DNA from: Neospora caninum Liverpool
Lineage: Eukaryota > Apicomplexa > Conoidasida > Eucoccidiorida > Sarcocystidae
Assembly (NCBI RefSeq): GCF_000208865.1
Contig: NC_018398.1
Span: 496,001 to 560,000 of the forward strand
Direction of reading: 5' to 3'
Length of the DNA stretch: 64,000 nucleotides
A model generated the notes under the pieces. The model saw only the letters and a list, made by a program, of their open reading frames with translations, was not told the DNA's origin and ran no database searches. Made by a program: the position numbers and the translations under genes. Positions 49,201 through 62,400 of this stretch are shown here, piece by piece (the first letter of the stretch is position 1; each line of letters starts with the position of its first letter).

Positions 49201-52200
49201 TATATACGTCGACATACGTTTTTGTGGGTTTCTCAGTCTCTCTCTCACGACATGCCTCAGGGGGTATCCATGCGAACACGTTGTGTCACCCCATGAACCT
49301 ACATATATGTATGTATATATATATATATATATATCTGTTCCGAAGTCTCGCCATTGCATATCAGTAGTCATCACGAGGGAGTCGGTCTTCGGCTGGTGTC
49401 TTTTTCCGTTGAGATTCGACTAACTATCCCCCTAGGTCCGTTGTTGCGGGCTCGGCAGAACGCGTCAAGGATGCAGACCGCGGTGGCCCACTTGCAGGTC
49501 CAGTTCCTCTCTCCGTTGTCTGTGTTCGCCCTCGTGCGTCGAAGTCTTTCCGTGTTCGTCGCTGCCCGCCCTCCTGCCTACCTTGGCCACTGACCTCTTG
49601 ATCAATCCGCTTCTTTGTGAGCGAGTGGCGGATGCGAAAGGCGCTCATCGGCCGCTGGTGATGCGCACGGAGCCCCGGAAAAAACGAGCCTCTGCCTGGC
49701 GGGCGTTCGCCTTCGCCGGGAGGGGCCTTGCCGCCGTCCACGTCGCCCCGGTCCCTCTCAGTCTCACGCTCCCGCTCTTCGCGGGCTTCTCCCGCCTCGC
49801 CCAGCAAAGCCTCTAGCCGCTGCGCCTGGGACGGTCGGCCAGTGTTGGGCGGATCCAGCAGATCATTCGAGCGGTTCTTCGAGGGGAAGAAGAGGGGTCG
49901 CAGATGGAGGCCGTGGAGACTCGAACTGAACAACAGGAAGAGAAAACAGACACCCTTACCGGAATCTCTGAAAAGGTCGGACAGGCTAGACGTGCTCGCA
50001 TCGACAGTCTCACGAAGGCCCCAAGGCCGAGACCTGTGTGGCCACGGGTGGAGCAGAAGCCAAGCGTGGAGAACAGAAAGGCGCTCCACTGGAGACGAGC
50101 TCTTACTTTCTTCGCCTCCGGGCAGAGCCTTTCATCGGCCCTTCACCCGCTCTTGTCCTGCTGGCGTTGCGAACGAATCCAAACAGGCCGGCCGCTGCGC
50201 TCCAGACGCCTGCGACTTTGTTTCCGAGGTTCCAAACTTGCCGCTCTCGGTCGTATGCACGTCCTGCGCGTGTTTCCCACCGGGCTTCGTCGGTCTCGTT
50301 TTCCTCATCTTCTGGGGGAGGTACGAACAAGGCGTTTTCACGCCGTCTGTCCTCCCGGGAAAGGCGCAGCGACAGTGTAATGCTCTTCATCTCATCTTCC
50401 CGTCCACCTTCCCATTCGTGGGCGAGCTGCCTGCCGACTTCGCCTTCTTCCTCGGAAAAAGACTCGCCTCCTCTCACCATGTCTTCCTCGCCTTTGTCTT
50501 CACCTCTCCCGTTCTCTTTGTCGGGTTGCTCTAGTTCCTGGCCATAGCTGGGTCTTTCAGGGATACAGGCGGTGCTGAGGTCGCTGTTCTGACGTTTCGT
50601 CTCGGGCGGCTTCGGGTGGTTTCCGTAAGCAGCAAAGCCCTCTTCTTCCGGAGTGTCGCGTGCCGCCGTTTCCTTGCTCTCTCGCCCGTCAAGCTGCTTG
50701 GGTTCTGCCTCGCGGCTGGTGTCTCGCGCGACCACCCCAGATGGAGAGCAAGAAGAACAAGAAGAATCGGAGGCCGACGGACGAACGCGAGGCCTGTCAG
50801 CTACGTGGTTCTTCAAAAAGGGTTTCGCCTGCCGATCAGCCACCGAGGGAAATGTGGGCATCGAACCCAGAGAAGACTGCGCTGTTGTATTCGGATGCAA
50901 GTCTTCTCCTTTCATAAGGTCTTCCTGCGCAGACAGAAAGCCGAAAATGAGAAGCCCTCGAAACGAAAAAACACGTCTCGATTCCATCTGCACGCCGGGA
51001 ACCTACCGAGAAAGAAACGAGGAAAACCCTTTGTCTGTCGCTGCAGACGGCCACAAGAGAGGAAGAACAAAAGGGTACCTCCGTTTTTCGTCGCGGCGCC
51101 TTTCCTTCTCTCTGCCTCCGCGACTTTGGGAGTTTCCCAATGTCCTTTTCTCAGGATCTGCACATTTTTCTTGTTTCGTCTCGCATCCTATTCTTGTTCC
51201 TCTTGGCCTTTGCCGTTGCCGTTCTCAGACGGTTCAGGGCTGCTGCGTCCTCTTTTCCGTTCATTTTTTACGTTCGTTCTCAACTTTGTTCGGCTCCTTA
51301 CTTGAGAGAAAACGTCTCGGTTCTCGCCGTCCTCGATGCTGCACACCGAGGCGGCGGACTGCGTCGGCCGATGCCACTCTTTTGGGGAGGTCCGCGACCT
51401 GGGGAAATGGTGTCCAGGAGAGGATTCCAAAACTCGTATGAAGCGAGAAGAGAGAGAAGCACGAGAGCATGCGACAGCGTGGTGCAGTTTCTGCAGAGTG
51501 TCCGGTGATTGGTGTCCGAAGCTGCGTTGTGTGAGTCTGGGGGATTCCTGTCTCTTCGGCCTCTCCGGGCTGAGAGCGAAGCACGTGGTCAGAGAGAAAG
51601 AAGCAAAGGCGGCCCGCGGCCGAAACCAAGGTAGAAGCGGAAGGAGACGAAGGGCAGTGGCCGGATCAACGATTTGTTTTTTGGGCGATGGTTAACGATG
51701 TGGGCCTTTTTGGACGGTTGTGAAGAGCCGCAGCGCCTCGAAAGGCGGAGCGATAAGAGGGCCGAACAATTTACAGAAGAGGACCCGCTTTGGTTTCGCG
51801 CTTACCACTTCACATTCAGTTTACGAATTCGTGCATATTTGGTTAAGTAGTTCACCAGTTGGGAGTTCATGTTCATCAGGAACCCGAGCTCGAAAAAGAA
51901 GAGCATCAGGGCGAGGAGCGCGCGACGAACAGAGAGTATGAGATACACAACATTAGTCAGATTAATCGCTCGCAGCATATCCTCGGTGAAAAACCTTTCA
52001 TCGCCGAAAAGACGGTAAAAGGTGAGGGGCTCGATGTCTGTCTTCTCTTGGCTGTTCGGGACCAGAACCAGGTGACCTGTCACACCGCGGAGAGTCAGGA
52101 TACGAAAATGGGACAGATGGGGGAAAGCGAGACGAGAGAAGGAGTGAAGAAGAGGGCCTTGATTGGCGGGAAGAGAGGGGATAAAGCACGCCTTTTCGTA

Positions 52201-54661
52201 GGAGGAAGGAAACAAAAGAAGAAAAGTGGAGAAGCCGTGAAGAAATAAGGCAGTACAAAATGGCCAGCGTCCCTCACACAAGAAAATAAAGATGCCGATA
52301 CGTTAATCGCTTGGGAGACACTTAAAACCCCAGCGATCGACCTAAATTTTCCGACGCGCTCGCGTGCGCGTGACATTCGTCTATCTCTGTTCGATCCTTC
52401 TTTTAGGGCAGGAGGTGAATTCGTTGCCAACTGCCTTATGTGTAAAAAGCTCTGCTGAGATGAATCAGTCAACAGGGCGGTGCGTGTCGCTCCGAAGGGA
52501 CGTTTAAACGCACTAACCGCGAACCACGCGTATGCACACACGGGCGTGTAGAGTTGTACAAGTATGGAGAGCTTCATAGATAACATGTTAATTCACAGTT
52601 AGGATTTGAGCCGACATGGTGACGTGAAACAGGCCTTGCAAAAGGAAGAGCGGAAAGAACTAACGTACTGGAACGGGCGTGGCCTCGCCAGAAGGCGTAG
52701 GTGAAGACACTCCATGCGACGTAGAAGATCTCAGGGTCGACGGTCGACACAAATGCTGTGGCAGCAGGGCGTTCGTAGCAGATGAGATTCAGCAAGCCAG
52801 TGATGACGACGACTCTGAAGAAGGGAAACAAAAAAGCGGAAACACCAGAGACGAGCTGGGTATGGAACACGAAAAACGAATAGTGGGGAAGAAAGCAAAA
52901 ATTGGGAGAAAAGGCACGAGACGTCAAGAATGGCTGCATAGCGAGACAGGGTGTGCCTGGATGGCATGTCGTTGTCTGATAAGAAAGACGCTCCTTCGGA
53001 AGGAAAGGATTGTCGCGCGCATGGATGTGTGTGCATGCCAACCTTAAGATGGTGCCAGTCCTTGTCTGCTTACCGCACCGCCATGGTGCAAAGCCAGAAG
53101 GCGAGGTTCAACAGGGTAACGCAGATGAAGACAAGAGAGCCATTCAGTAGGAGCCTCTCGTTATCGATATCACCAATCTGAGAGAAACGGAGAGCACAGG
53201 GCATACGTTTCGCTTGCTGTGGTAGAAAAGCCGGAGAGGAGAGACGCTTCCATTTCGGATTCACGGACATGGACAAGATTTTCCCTCCATGGAGGTATCC
53301 TCTCCGAGTTCGTCTTGTGGATCTACGCCGATTTCTGGACCATTCCACGACTAGGGCAGATACACCTGCGAACTGCCGTTGCAAGTTCATGCATGTGCCT
53401 GTATCTGTAATGATATATCGTTTTGACTGCAGACTGATGTGGCGATACCGATGTTTGCATCTGTGATACGTGCCCGTTCGAAAACACGTGAGCTTGTGTT
53501 CTTATGATGGACTCGTTCTCTCCAGTTTTCTTCCCGTCAATTGTTTCCCCTGATCGCGTCGGTCGTTTCTTGTCCGTACAATGTGTGGCTTGGGACGAGC
53601 CTTGTCAGTCACGTCTTCCCCGGGCATCCAGTGGAAATCGAGTTTTCCAAGAGCGTAGTCACTTCGGCTGCTGTTGCTTCCGTCTCCCAGACCCACGAGA
53701 AGAAGCACAAAACACACGGAGGCTTGAATAACAAACCACAGAAGAGGATACGAGTCCGGGAAAACTGCGTGCATCCACTTGCGGCACACACGGACACACT
53801 CCGACTGGTCGCGCTCTTCGTCGTCGCTGTCAGGCTCTTCTTTCTCGTCATCTTGGGGCTGCTCCTCAATCATTTTCGACGGGCTGGCTTTGGAAACGAG
53901 GTCGAAGGCCCGAAGGCCAGGTGGTGCGTCGTCGCCTTCTGCGGGGCCTCGCGGGCCAGAAGGCCCGTACAGGAAAGACCCCTGCTGGGAGTAGGCTCGA
54001 CTGACTGCCCCGGGAACATCTATGTAGTCACAGGAGGCATTGACCTGCTGACAAACAGCAAAGCGCCGTATCGAAACAGGGAACGCCGCGTTGTGGTGGA
54101 AGTGCCGCATGGCTAAAAGAAAACCACCAACGCAGGGGCTCTGTGCGCATACCGCTAGATATAACTTTAGACACGCACAGCGTGAAACGGACCCAACATG
54201 GATGTATATAGATGCATAGATGTACACGCAACTTGAGGATAGATCTACATGCTTCGACACGCTTTGTCGCTACACGCAACAGTCTGGAAGTTAGCTATCA
54301 GGATAGGAAGTCCTAGAGCGATCCAGAGGAAGAGAGAGGAGGGGCGTTGGTAGCCAGAAGGCATGTATCCCGTCTGGGGGACACATCCCCAAGTAAGCAT
54401 CGTCATCCATCGAGGATGAAAGAGCTCAGGTATATAGATTTTGACCCTGAGGGAGCAGTGAGCGTGCCTATGCATTGGCTGATGGATGCCTAGAACTCGA
54501 AAAGGGTAGGTCGAAGCCGAAGTGCTCGCGACTACTTCCTTCGCTGCCTCTTTCCGTTTTTTGCCGGGCGTACCGAGCTTGCGCCGATGCCTCGGTCGCC
54601 TGCGAGAGAAGATGCACCATTTCGTCCTCCTCCCACATGAGACGAAAAGGCATGCCGCCAT
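40279..54661 (-). CDS. MscS-like mechanosensitive ion channel (plant MSL10-type architecture), about 3014 aa
   Basis: Fourteen exons (high to low): 54661-54274, 54112-53613, 53177-53074, 52814-52669, 52076-51806, 51398-51302, 50924-50107, 49925-49582, 49012-44084, 43187-43102, 42737-42584, 42257-42100, 41828-41601, 41100-40279; total 9045 nt, all phases matching. Five membrane segments lie near the N-terminus (about 107-128, 251-272, 307-329, 356-373, 423-447). A long hydrophilic region follows, then an EF-hand-like segment at the junction of exons 9 and 10 (VDFAGHGKINAEMF), then the pore-lining TM and MscS core in exons 11-13: VLRMISLLLWFVCAVVML, NPYNVGDRIRVDGGEI, YTTEFDTVHGRPVIYSNSVL. The last exon carries the end of the MscS domain (YSLWMACVEGWGNYRK) and a 200-residue Ser/Gln/Pro-rich tail. 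Six TMs with an EF-hand-like segment before the pore matches plant MSL4-10. Exon 9 adds about 1640 residues of Ser/Arg/Glu-rich sequence. Uncertain: the start (54661 is the simplest in-frame ATG; an ATG at 55008 in a stronger context opens another frame that could be spliced in) and the donor of exon 13 (41601 or 41625). Predicted role: tension-gated ion release, for osmotic adjustment; cellular membrane unknown. Confidence 0.92.
49301..49334. repeat. (TA)n microsatellite
   Basis: TA tract in the intron between channel exons 8 and 9 (49013-49581). Confidence 0.9.
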
Positions 54662-56553
54662 CTGTAAGCGAAGGGCCGGAACCCCGCTTCTCTGCCTCCG
54701 CGCTGGTGTTCCGCCTGTACAGGCAGGGCAGAAACCGTTGAGCCGACGAAACTCTTGGTATTGCTGGCTAAATCCGCTTGGCTCCTCAACTCTGAGTCCC
54801 GTAGTCTGCCCATGACACTGGAGAAATTGCCGCTTCGGCGACAGCGTGACCACACGCTCTCGGATGGAGTTCTACGTATGGCTCTGCCGTCTTGCGGCCC
54901 GTAACGAAAATTCATCAACTCGCCATCTCGACGAATAGACGAGGCTCCTGAGATCTGCGCCGTGTGAATACTGCGCTGGCCAGTAACGTCTGGGCGAGCG
55001 GACCACATGGTGGTGGGGAAAAAAGTTAGAGGGTTCGGAAGGAGGAATCGGAGGTTAGAACGGGAGCGCAGAGTTGCTTCCAGTCGAGAGACGGTCCATC
55101 GGTCTCAAGCCCCTTCTGACCCGAAGAAGGGAGCAGTCTGAAAGCCAGATATATTTGGGCAAGTGTGCCAGCAGACCATCCACCGGAGACAAGGATGGTG
55201 GCAGCCGCGTTTTGCGGAGTGACGAAGGCTTGGTCCTTTGCGTTATGCTGAGAGCAGGAAGAGATGAAGGCCGGGGGGAGCAGAAGCCGAAACACAAAGG
55301 CACGCCAAAGGTGAAAAACGTTCACAAGCCAAGGATCATGGGAACGCTCTGGTTTTTAGCAGACGAGAGGCGGTTCCGCGGAGTTGCGTATGAGCGGGAC
55401 CAGCCGAGGCAAACCGCGCTGAACATCGTTCCTGTTTTTCTGCGTCAAACAAACACCCGCCTGCCTTTGATGCGGCCTTTCATGTGCGCCAAAGAAGGGA
55501 AAAGGACAGAAGTCGGCAGAGAAGTTGGGCACATGCAAATAAAGACTTCAATGACCTCAACGGTCTGTGTTGAGGAAGAGTCGACATATGTATCGTGGTA
55601 TTCCCACAAGCACAAAACAGAAACGATAGAACCAGATTCCGCTCCACAGAGTTCACAGCACATGTGAGTACGTCCCTACCCTCAGGATGACAACTGATCA
55701 CCCGGGTGCGGATGAGAAGTGTTTTCTCGATAATTAGCTTGTCGTCTAGATCTATCCCACTTCACGCCAGTCACGTTCTAGAGACCCAGAAGAAGGTACA
55801 TCCCCCGGCGATTTTTCTCCCCTGGGCCGTGCTGTGGTTTCTGATTTGGCGAGGAAACGGGGAGTGGATCCTATTCTTGGGCCAAGAATCCCCCGCGTTT
55901 TCGCGAGAACACATTATCGCCTTTAAAAAGGAGATCACAACGGGGATGTCAAGAGCGTCGTCCTCCGCACAGGCAGGCAAAAAGACGATGCGTGCACGCG
56001 TACAAGACGCTGTGATCTAGGAGAAACCTTAGACTGGGGACACAAGTCAAAAGCTCGGCGATGATGCTATCGCTCATTTTTGCTCCTTCGGCGCGCCGTG
56101 GTATTTTCTCATCAGCGGCGATCGCCAGCAGCATGCGATGGATTTCTTTCAGATCACTTTTTTGTCACTTCTTTAATGATCGAATGATCAACAGACGCCC
56201 GCGTTTGAAGCCATATAGGCGCAGTAAGCCGGATTAATGGACAAGGAAACGCGGTACAGAACACGAAACAGTGCTAACCAAAAGATGACCTGGCATATAC
56301 TCATTCACTTCTAGCCATACATGTGTAGACTTTGGTGTTCTTTCCACAGAAAAAGTCCTTTACTCATGAGCGACTGTCCCGTGTGCTGTATCTCCCTCCA
56401 ATAGCTGAAACATCATGGACTGTTTTGAATCTCCCAGACCCCCAAGTCATCATTTTCGTTGCCAACGCATCATGTCACTCACCCTTCGATGTGCCACGGT
56501 TTCGTCTGACTCTGCGGAGTTGTTTAGCATGTGAGTTCACCGGGATTTTGCTC

Positions 56554-56587
56554 AACCCCGCCGGTTCACCACGCGCTAGGCGGGGTT
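56554..56587. repeat. 9-bp GC-rich inverted repeat followed by a T run
   Basis: Arms aaccccgcc (56554-56562) and ggcggggtt (56579-56587) are exact complements with a 16-base spacer, followed by cttttt. It has the shape of an intrinsic terminator, but in a eukaryotic spacer that reading has no standing. Confidence 0.7.
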
Positions 56588-59202
56588 CTTTTTGGTGGTT
56601 CTACGACAGCAGCTACAAACACAGAATGAATGCGTTCTCCATACATCGAACCTTTCTCCTAGCTCGTGTGTGGTTCGGGAGAAATCTAAAGGCCCCTTCG
56701 TACTGCCAGGCTGGCGCCGATTAGAGAAGGCTGCACGAGTCAAACCTGATCATGAAACTGCCTGCCTCCACACAATCACGCTCCCTAAAGAAATTGAAAA
56801 ACGAAGCAACGCAAGCAAATTGGCACTTTGGGCACAAGTTTCTTTCGAAAAGAGAAAGCGGTTCCAGTTATCTGTTTCTCTCTGTCGTGCACACTTGGGG
56901 TCATGACCTCTATCGGAAGTACAGATTTAGAGCGAAGACGGAGGAAGTGTAAAACGCGCTTTCCTCTGAGAGGGACGAAGAAGAGGCTTTTTGCATGCTT
57001 TCCTCCAGTGAACTATGGAGCCATAAAAGAGAAGAGGATGCTGATAATGTGTAAAAAGACGGATTGCTCGGCGTTCCGGGACTCGAGTCCGGGCGTGCGT
57101 CGTGGTGCCGCTACATCTACGAAAACGATGGGAGCGCCCTCGCAAGAGACAGAGAGGAACTTAAATGAACCTAGCCGAGTCCTTCACTTCCTTCGCAGTT
57201 GCAGCATATGCCCTGGAGTCTCTGAAAGGCATGTGCTAGAAGATGTATGCAGAGTTCCTAAAACGACAACCTGAGATGCGAGGTACAAGTTTACTGCGAC
57301 TGGACAGTGTCAGGGATAGCTACGCGGGCCCCATTCCGTCCTGCTTCTGTTCACAGGGATTCGCACTAACTTGCTCTCGGGAAGTCGCCGTCAAAAATCG
57401 AAGCATTTCCTCCGTTTCCTCGTGCTTTACCTCTTTTTTCTGTGGCGTACTGCCAGGCCCCGGCCAAAATCGCTGCCAGTTTTGCGTGTTCCGCCAAGTG
57501 TGTGGCCCAACACCTGTTAGTCGCCGGTGTGTCAACAAGGGTTTTCTCGTGTAGCGCTGAGGGAAGGCAAGGAAGAAATTTAATCTGCGCTTTCTAGTCG
57601 TAACGTCGCAGTGCCTCAAGACCTGAGGGCCACACACTTGCGACGCCGTGCGCTTGAAGCAAGACTCGTTGTTGGCGTGAGGCACACACTTCGGGGGTTT
57701 GTTCGGCACTGCCTTCGCATCGGCACAAATTACAGGCGTATGTGTATACATCTTCCCAGGCTATCCATAATATCTGCAATTGCCACAAGCTGTGTTATCT
57801 AACCGGTTGCCGATACTGTGAAAGGCCCCGGTGAATTCATGCGTTCTGTTGTGCGCTTCGACACAAGGCAATGTGCTCGAAGAAGCGAGAGAATTTATAT
57901 CTGTGCAAAGTGTGCAAGCGAATAGATGGAAGGAATTCCCTACTAACACAAAGATCTGTGTGCATCTACATATTCAAGGATTGCTGGGCGTAGGTAAGCA
58001 TAGGCAGCGCTCTCTCTCATTCATCGCGTGGCACTTGCAAACGGCGCCGTGGCGGGCTAGCGTCCTCCCGCAGACTTCTTCGTTGGAAAGTTGCTCCTTT
58101 TCCCACCTTTATGTCTTTCGTCAGCGAACATTGCCTCAAATATCGCTTTTTTGCCGGCGGCGTTCTGCGAATTTCGGCGATTCCCTGTGGCCACGCGGGT
58201 GTGGTCCGCAGCTGGGTCCTCCAAGTTCTCGCAGCGCTCAATTTTTCTGCTGGGATCGCGTGCGCTCTCTGTGAGCAGCCCGGAGGCTTTCCTCCCTGTG
58301 CAGCTCTGAGTCGACCATGCATCTTCTTCCCCGAAAGAGAGGCCTAGATTTTTTCCAGTCATCTCGGTCTATTTGAGGTTTCCAGAGGGTGTCCGTAGAC
58401 ACCCGCCAGCGTCAAAATGGCCGATCTGGGAGCGCTGCGTCGTTGTGTGTTCGCGTAGCTCTCCTCTCGCTCTCCAAGGCCGTTTGCGCGACGTGTCGCG
58501 CTGTTTTCCCGGGCTTTTTTCCCAGCCTCTCGAAGAGAAAAAAGCTAGGTGACGCAGCCGATGAGAAAGCTGCGACGAGGAGAGAGCTTCGGCGCGCGTG
58601 AACGCCACGTCATTCAGCCCTGGCTGCGTAGAAAAAACAAAACGCACGGGTTGCGCTCTTTTTCGCGCACCAAAATGAGAGAGCGCAGAGTGGAGGGTAT
58701 ACGACTCTCTCGGGCTTTTCTCTCTGCAGCGTGTACAACTGCCTTTTATTGAAGCTCGGTCCACACTCGTGTGCAAAGTCCACCGTTTTCTCCTTTCTTC
58801 AGGTCATTCCAGGGAATCCAAGTCAATCCTTTCCCTGGCTGTGCACTCAACGGCGGGTCTCTGACGCCTCTGGGTCCACTGCTGCGAGTTGCCTTCCGTG
58901 TAGAACGCCCTGCGCGCGTATTGACTATCTGCTCGCTCTCTTTTCCCTTAAAAACGAAGCAACCGTCCGCGCACAAAGACGGAGATACGCCCCCCACTTG
59001 TCATCCGCTGGCATACATACGCGTATACCGCTTGTACGCTCATCGCCGCCGACATGTGTATGTGTATAGGAATATGCAGGAAACTTGATTTTATGCACGG
59101 ATGGGCATCTCCGAGCACCCCGTGGTGACACTGCTCTCCGTAATAGCAGACACCCAGCCCCTGCATTTGACCAGTAATCTATTTGAAGCCGTATACATCT
59201 AT

Positions 59203-59246
59203 ACATATATATATATATATATATATATTTATTTATTTATTTATAT
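59203..59246. repeat. (TA)n/(TTTA)n microsatellite
   Basis: TA dinucleotide tract passing into four TTTA units, about 160 bases upstream of the LRR gene start codon. Confidence 0.9.
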
Positions 59247-59402
59247 GTGTCCGTTTTGTTGTTGCATGTGGAGACTCATCATTTGCACCCATCTGCGCGT
59301 GTGTGCTGTATCGTCCAGTCTTCCCGTTTGTCGCTCGTTCGTTTGTTGACTTGTGGCAGTCTTGGCCGTTGCCTCTCTTCATTGTCCCCCTTCGCCTTCG
59401 CA

Positions 59403-62400
59403 ATGCCTTCACGGACGTGTGCGTCGTCGACGCGTCCGGGCGGCTTAAAAAAGGAAATGGAGAAGCCGCGTGAGTCGACAACGGCTTCCAGCACGGCGGC
59501 CACAACGCCCTCGGCTGTAGCGACAGCCCGGCGGCCGTCGGCTTCGGAGGGGTCCCGGGGCGCAGTTTCTGCTCCCCGACTTTCTTCCGGCTCGCCGTCG
59601 CGTCAGATCGCTTCGCCGCGGCACTCGGAACCGAAAAAACGCCTGTTTGGAGAGTCAGCGTGCGCAGAAGCGACGCCTGAGGTCGAAGAGTGCACTGCCC
59701 TCGAGCGAGAACTTGGGGCCAGGAAGATCCAGAGGGGAGACGCACCATCGGCACCGAGGCTAGCCGCGTCCGGCGTTCTGTGCTTGAACCTCCGCGAAGA
59801 GACTCAACTCTCGGCGGCCAGTTCGCGTCTGCCGCAGGGATTCCAGAATCCCCATTTCCACAGGCAAGTCCGAAGAAGCATCGCGAGAGAGGCTCGAGAG
59901 CGAATGAAGGGAAAGACGAGGAACGTAAAGCCTCTCCGCGGGGGTTTAGAGGAAACCTGAAAGAAGACGACGAACTCCAAAAGGAAGCAAGAAAAGGCAC
60001 AAACTGAAATCTCTTCTCCCGTCTTTGGAGAGACGCAGCGCCAGAGCGCGCGCGCGGCGGAACGGGGAGTGAGAGGCCGGGGCGTCTTCTCGACCTCCTG
60101 CATGTTTGAAGATGCATTTCCCTGTGTCGTTGTGCGCAGAATGTACCGATCTGACGGCCACCGATTGACGCTTTCAGGTCTGAGGGAAACGCGCCAAGTT
60201 GCAGGGTTGACGGCGTTTCTCTACGCAGCGACCGCGCACAAGAGACAACCGGTCTCCGGGCGTCGCAGCTTGCATGCGAGCTCTTCTCAATCCAGCAGTC
60301 TCTCTCGCTCTGATCGAGAGCCTGGTACATCCAGCCGGGCGCGCCAATCGCCCGGCCTCGACGATAGCGGTGCCAACCGAGAGCATAAAGAAGAAGCGAG
60401 CGAAGGCGCTTCACCTGCATCTCCGGTCGCGTCACCGGCGGCTGCAGCCGCTTCGCCTTCGCGGTATTCGCCCCGGCTCGCCGCAGAGACGGGGAATGTC
60501 TCGCGCGGCAAAGTAGGCTTCCAGGAGACGGGACGCGAGATAGAAACTGAAGAGCGAACCCCCAGCTCTTCAGGTGAACGCCCCGGCGCCTCTTCGAATC
60601 GCGAATTCCCGTCTTCTCTTCCTCCCTCTTCGGAGCCTGCGCGTCTGACCCACGCAGCGGAAGTCCCTCAGGAGAGACACTGCGAGGGTTCCCTCGCGAG
60701 TGTCTACCTCGACGACGCCACCGCGGAAGTTGTGGTGGCTGTTCTCGAGGAACTCAGGGCCTTTCCGCGACTGCAGAGACTCGACCTGTATCTCTGGGGC
60801 CTCGACTGGACGCCGGAGATGATCGCGCTTCTCGGGTAAGATGGTTGGTTTGAAAGTACGGCAAGAACGATTCAGGAGCATGGGTTGTTGAACTCGTGGT
60901 GTGAAGGCTGCGTGTTCGCATGTTCCCCGTGCGCCTGTCTCTTTCGGTCCTGAGCGACACAGCGAACGACGACGCAGCTCACTGGTGGTGATACAGATCC
61001 CTCTCTATTTTAGACGCAGAAGGAGCGGCGCGACCGGACAGGGGACGGTGGAGCAGAGACGCAAGAGTGGAGGGACAAGGAGCGGGAAAATGGACAGATT
61101 TTTGCTAGCCTTTCTCACTGCCCGTGTGTGTCTTCTTCAGCGACGTTTTCGACGCGAGCGCCTCCACACTGGAGTCTGTCTCCCTGAGGTGTCGTGTCCC
61201 CGCCCCGGTGCTGACGGCGATGCTCGAAAGGCTTCCTGGGAATGTGCGCTACCTCGATGTGTCTGAGAACATGTAAGATGAGCGACAACCGCGCATCTTA
61301 CTCAGCAAAGCTCAGAGCGAGTGAGAGGGAGTTCTCGGGATGTGCCTGAGCCGTCGCTGCTGTTGAAGACGAAGGACGAAAGGATGAAGGAGTCGCGAAA
61401 ACGAGTCAGCAAATGCACCGCGGCTCCGAAACCAGGAAGCTCTTGTCTCGTCTTTCGTCTCCGATCCCTGTCGGCTTCGCCGGCTTCCGGGTGTCGATCT
61501 CCTCGTGGCTCTTCTTCTTTGTGGTTCTTCGTCATTCACTCTCACTCTCGTCGCACCCTTTCTCGCTGCTCGCCGTTGAACACCGCAGTCTCTCCTCAGC
61601 CGTTTGTCTCTCTGCGCATGCAGGTTGGGGGGAGACTTGACGGCGGTTCCCGTGCTGGAGCGGATCCTTCGCCGCAACGGCATCGAGTCACTCAAAGTTA
61701 ATCAAGTGGGCTGGTCGCGCGAGGCCAAGGAAACCTTCGCGAAGGCGATTGAAGGCCTGGGCGTCTTCAACTGTCTCCAGTGGATCGAAGGTGCGCGCGG
61801 AGAACGTGTGGAGAGGCGAGCCCTCACTTTCCCCGATTCCCTTCCGCCTGGCCTTCTTTCTGTCCCCGCCTTCGCGTTCGTCTCTGGTTTTGTGTTTTGT
61901 TCGCGTGACTGTTGGGCTGCATGGTCCTGTCTCGATTCGCCCGCTCTCTCCGATGTCCTTTTCTTTTTGTTTCTAGGGATCGATCTTTCGGAGTGCCTTG
62001 CCATTCCCCCGCAAGTCTTCATGCAAGCTTCTGTGCCCGCGCCTCCGTGCAGCAGCGTCGCCGCGACGACGACGCCTCTGGCTCACCTGTATGGACACCG
62101 CCCAGGGGCGTCTGGGGTTGCGGGCGCACGCCGGACAGCTGCAGAGGTTCTCGCGAAAAGGTGAGCAAAAAACAAGACGCTGACGGAGTCGCGGACGCGC
62201 AACGAGGCACAGCAGATAGGCAGACACTCGGAGAAAAGATGGGGAAGAAGACGCGAACGAAAAGTGAGAGGGAAGCAAAAGAGGTGGACGGAAGCGTCGC
62301 AGCTGCCAAGAGAGCGAGATGGGATCTGACCGCCGTTGGCGAGGGAGCGACGACGCCACGTACCCCGCGCGGCAGAGAGAGAAAAGTGAGAGGACTCCTG

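Larger units (their letters stand above)
54662..59402. other. 4.7 kb spacer between divergent genes
   Basis: The channel gene (minus) and the LRR gene (plus) diverge from here, so both promoters lie inside. The part 54662-55008 is open in one minus-strand frame from an ATG in good context (accaccATG at 55008) for 158 codons and may be N-terminal coding or 5' UTR of the channel gene. From 55009 to 59402 only short unrelated frames occur. One small inverted repeat (56554-56587) and one TA/TTTA tract (59203-59246) are present. Confidence 0.55.

Noticed and set aside
48685..49374. Extension of the large channel exon upstream of 49012 in the same open frame
   Set aside because: The added sequence runs into TA microsatellite-encoded Tyr/Ile repeats. 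A good acceptor (TTTAG) at 49013 pairs in phase with the donor CAAG|GTAGGC at 49581.
54490..54535. A 46-base intron joining a frame at 54653-54536 to the first channel TM exon
   Set aside because: The phase fits, but the intron would be far shorter than all others here, and the TM exon frame is already open back to an ATG at 54661.
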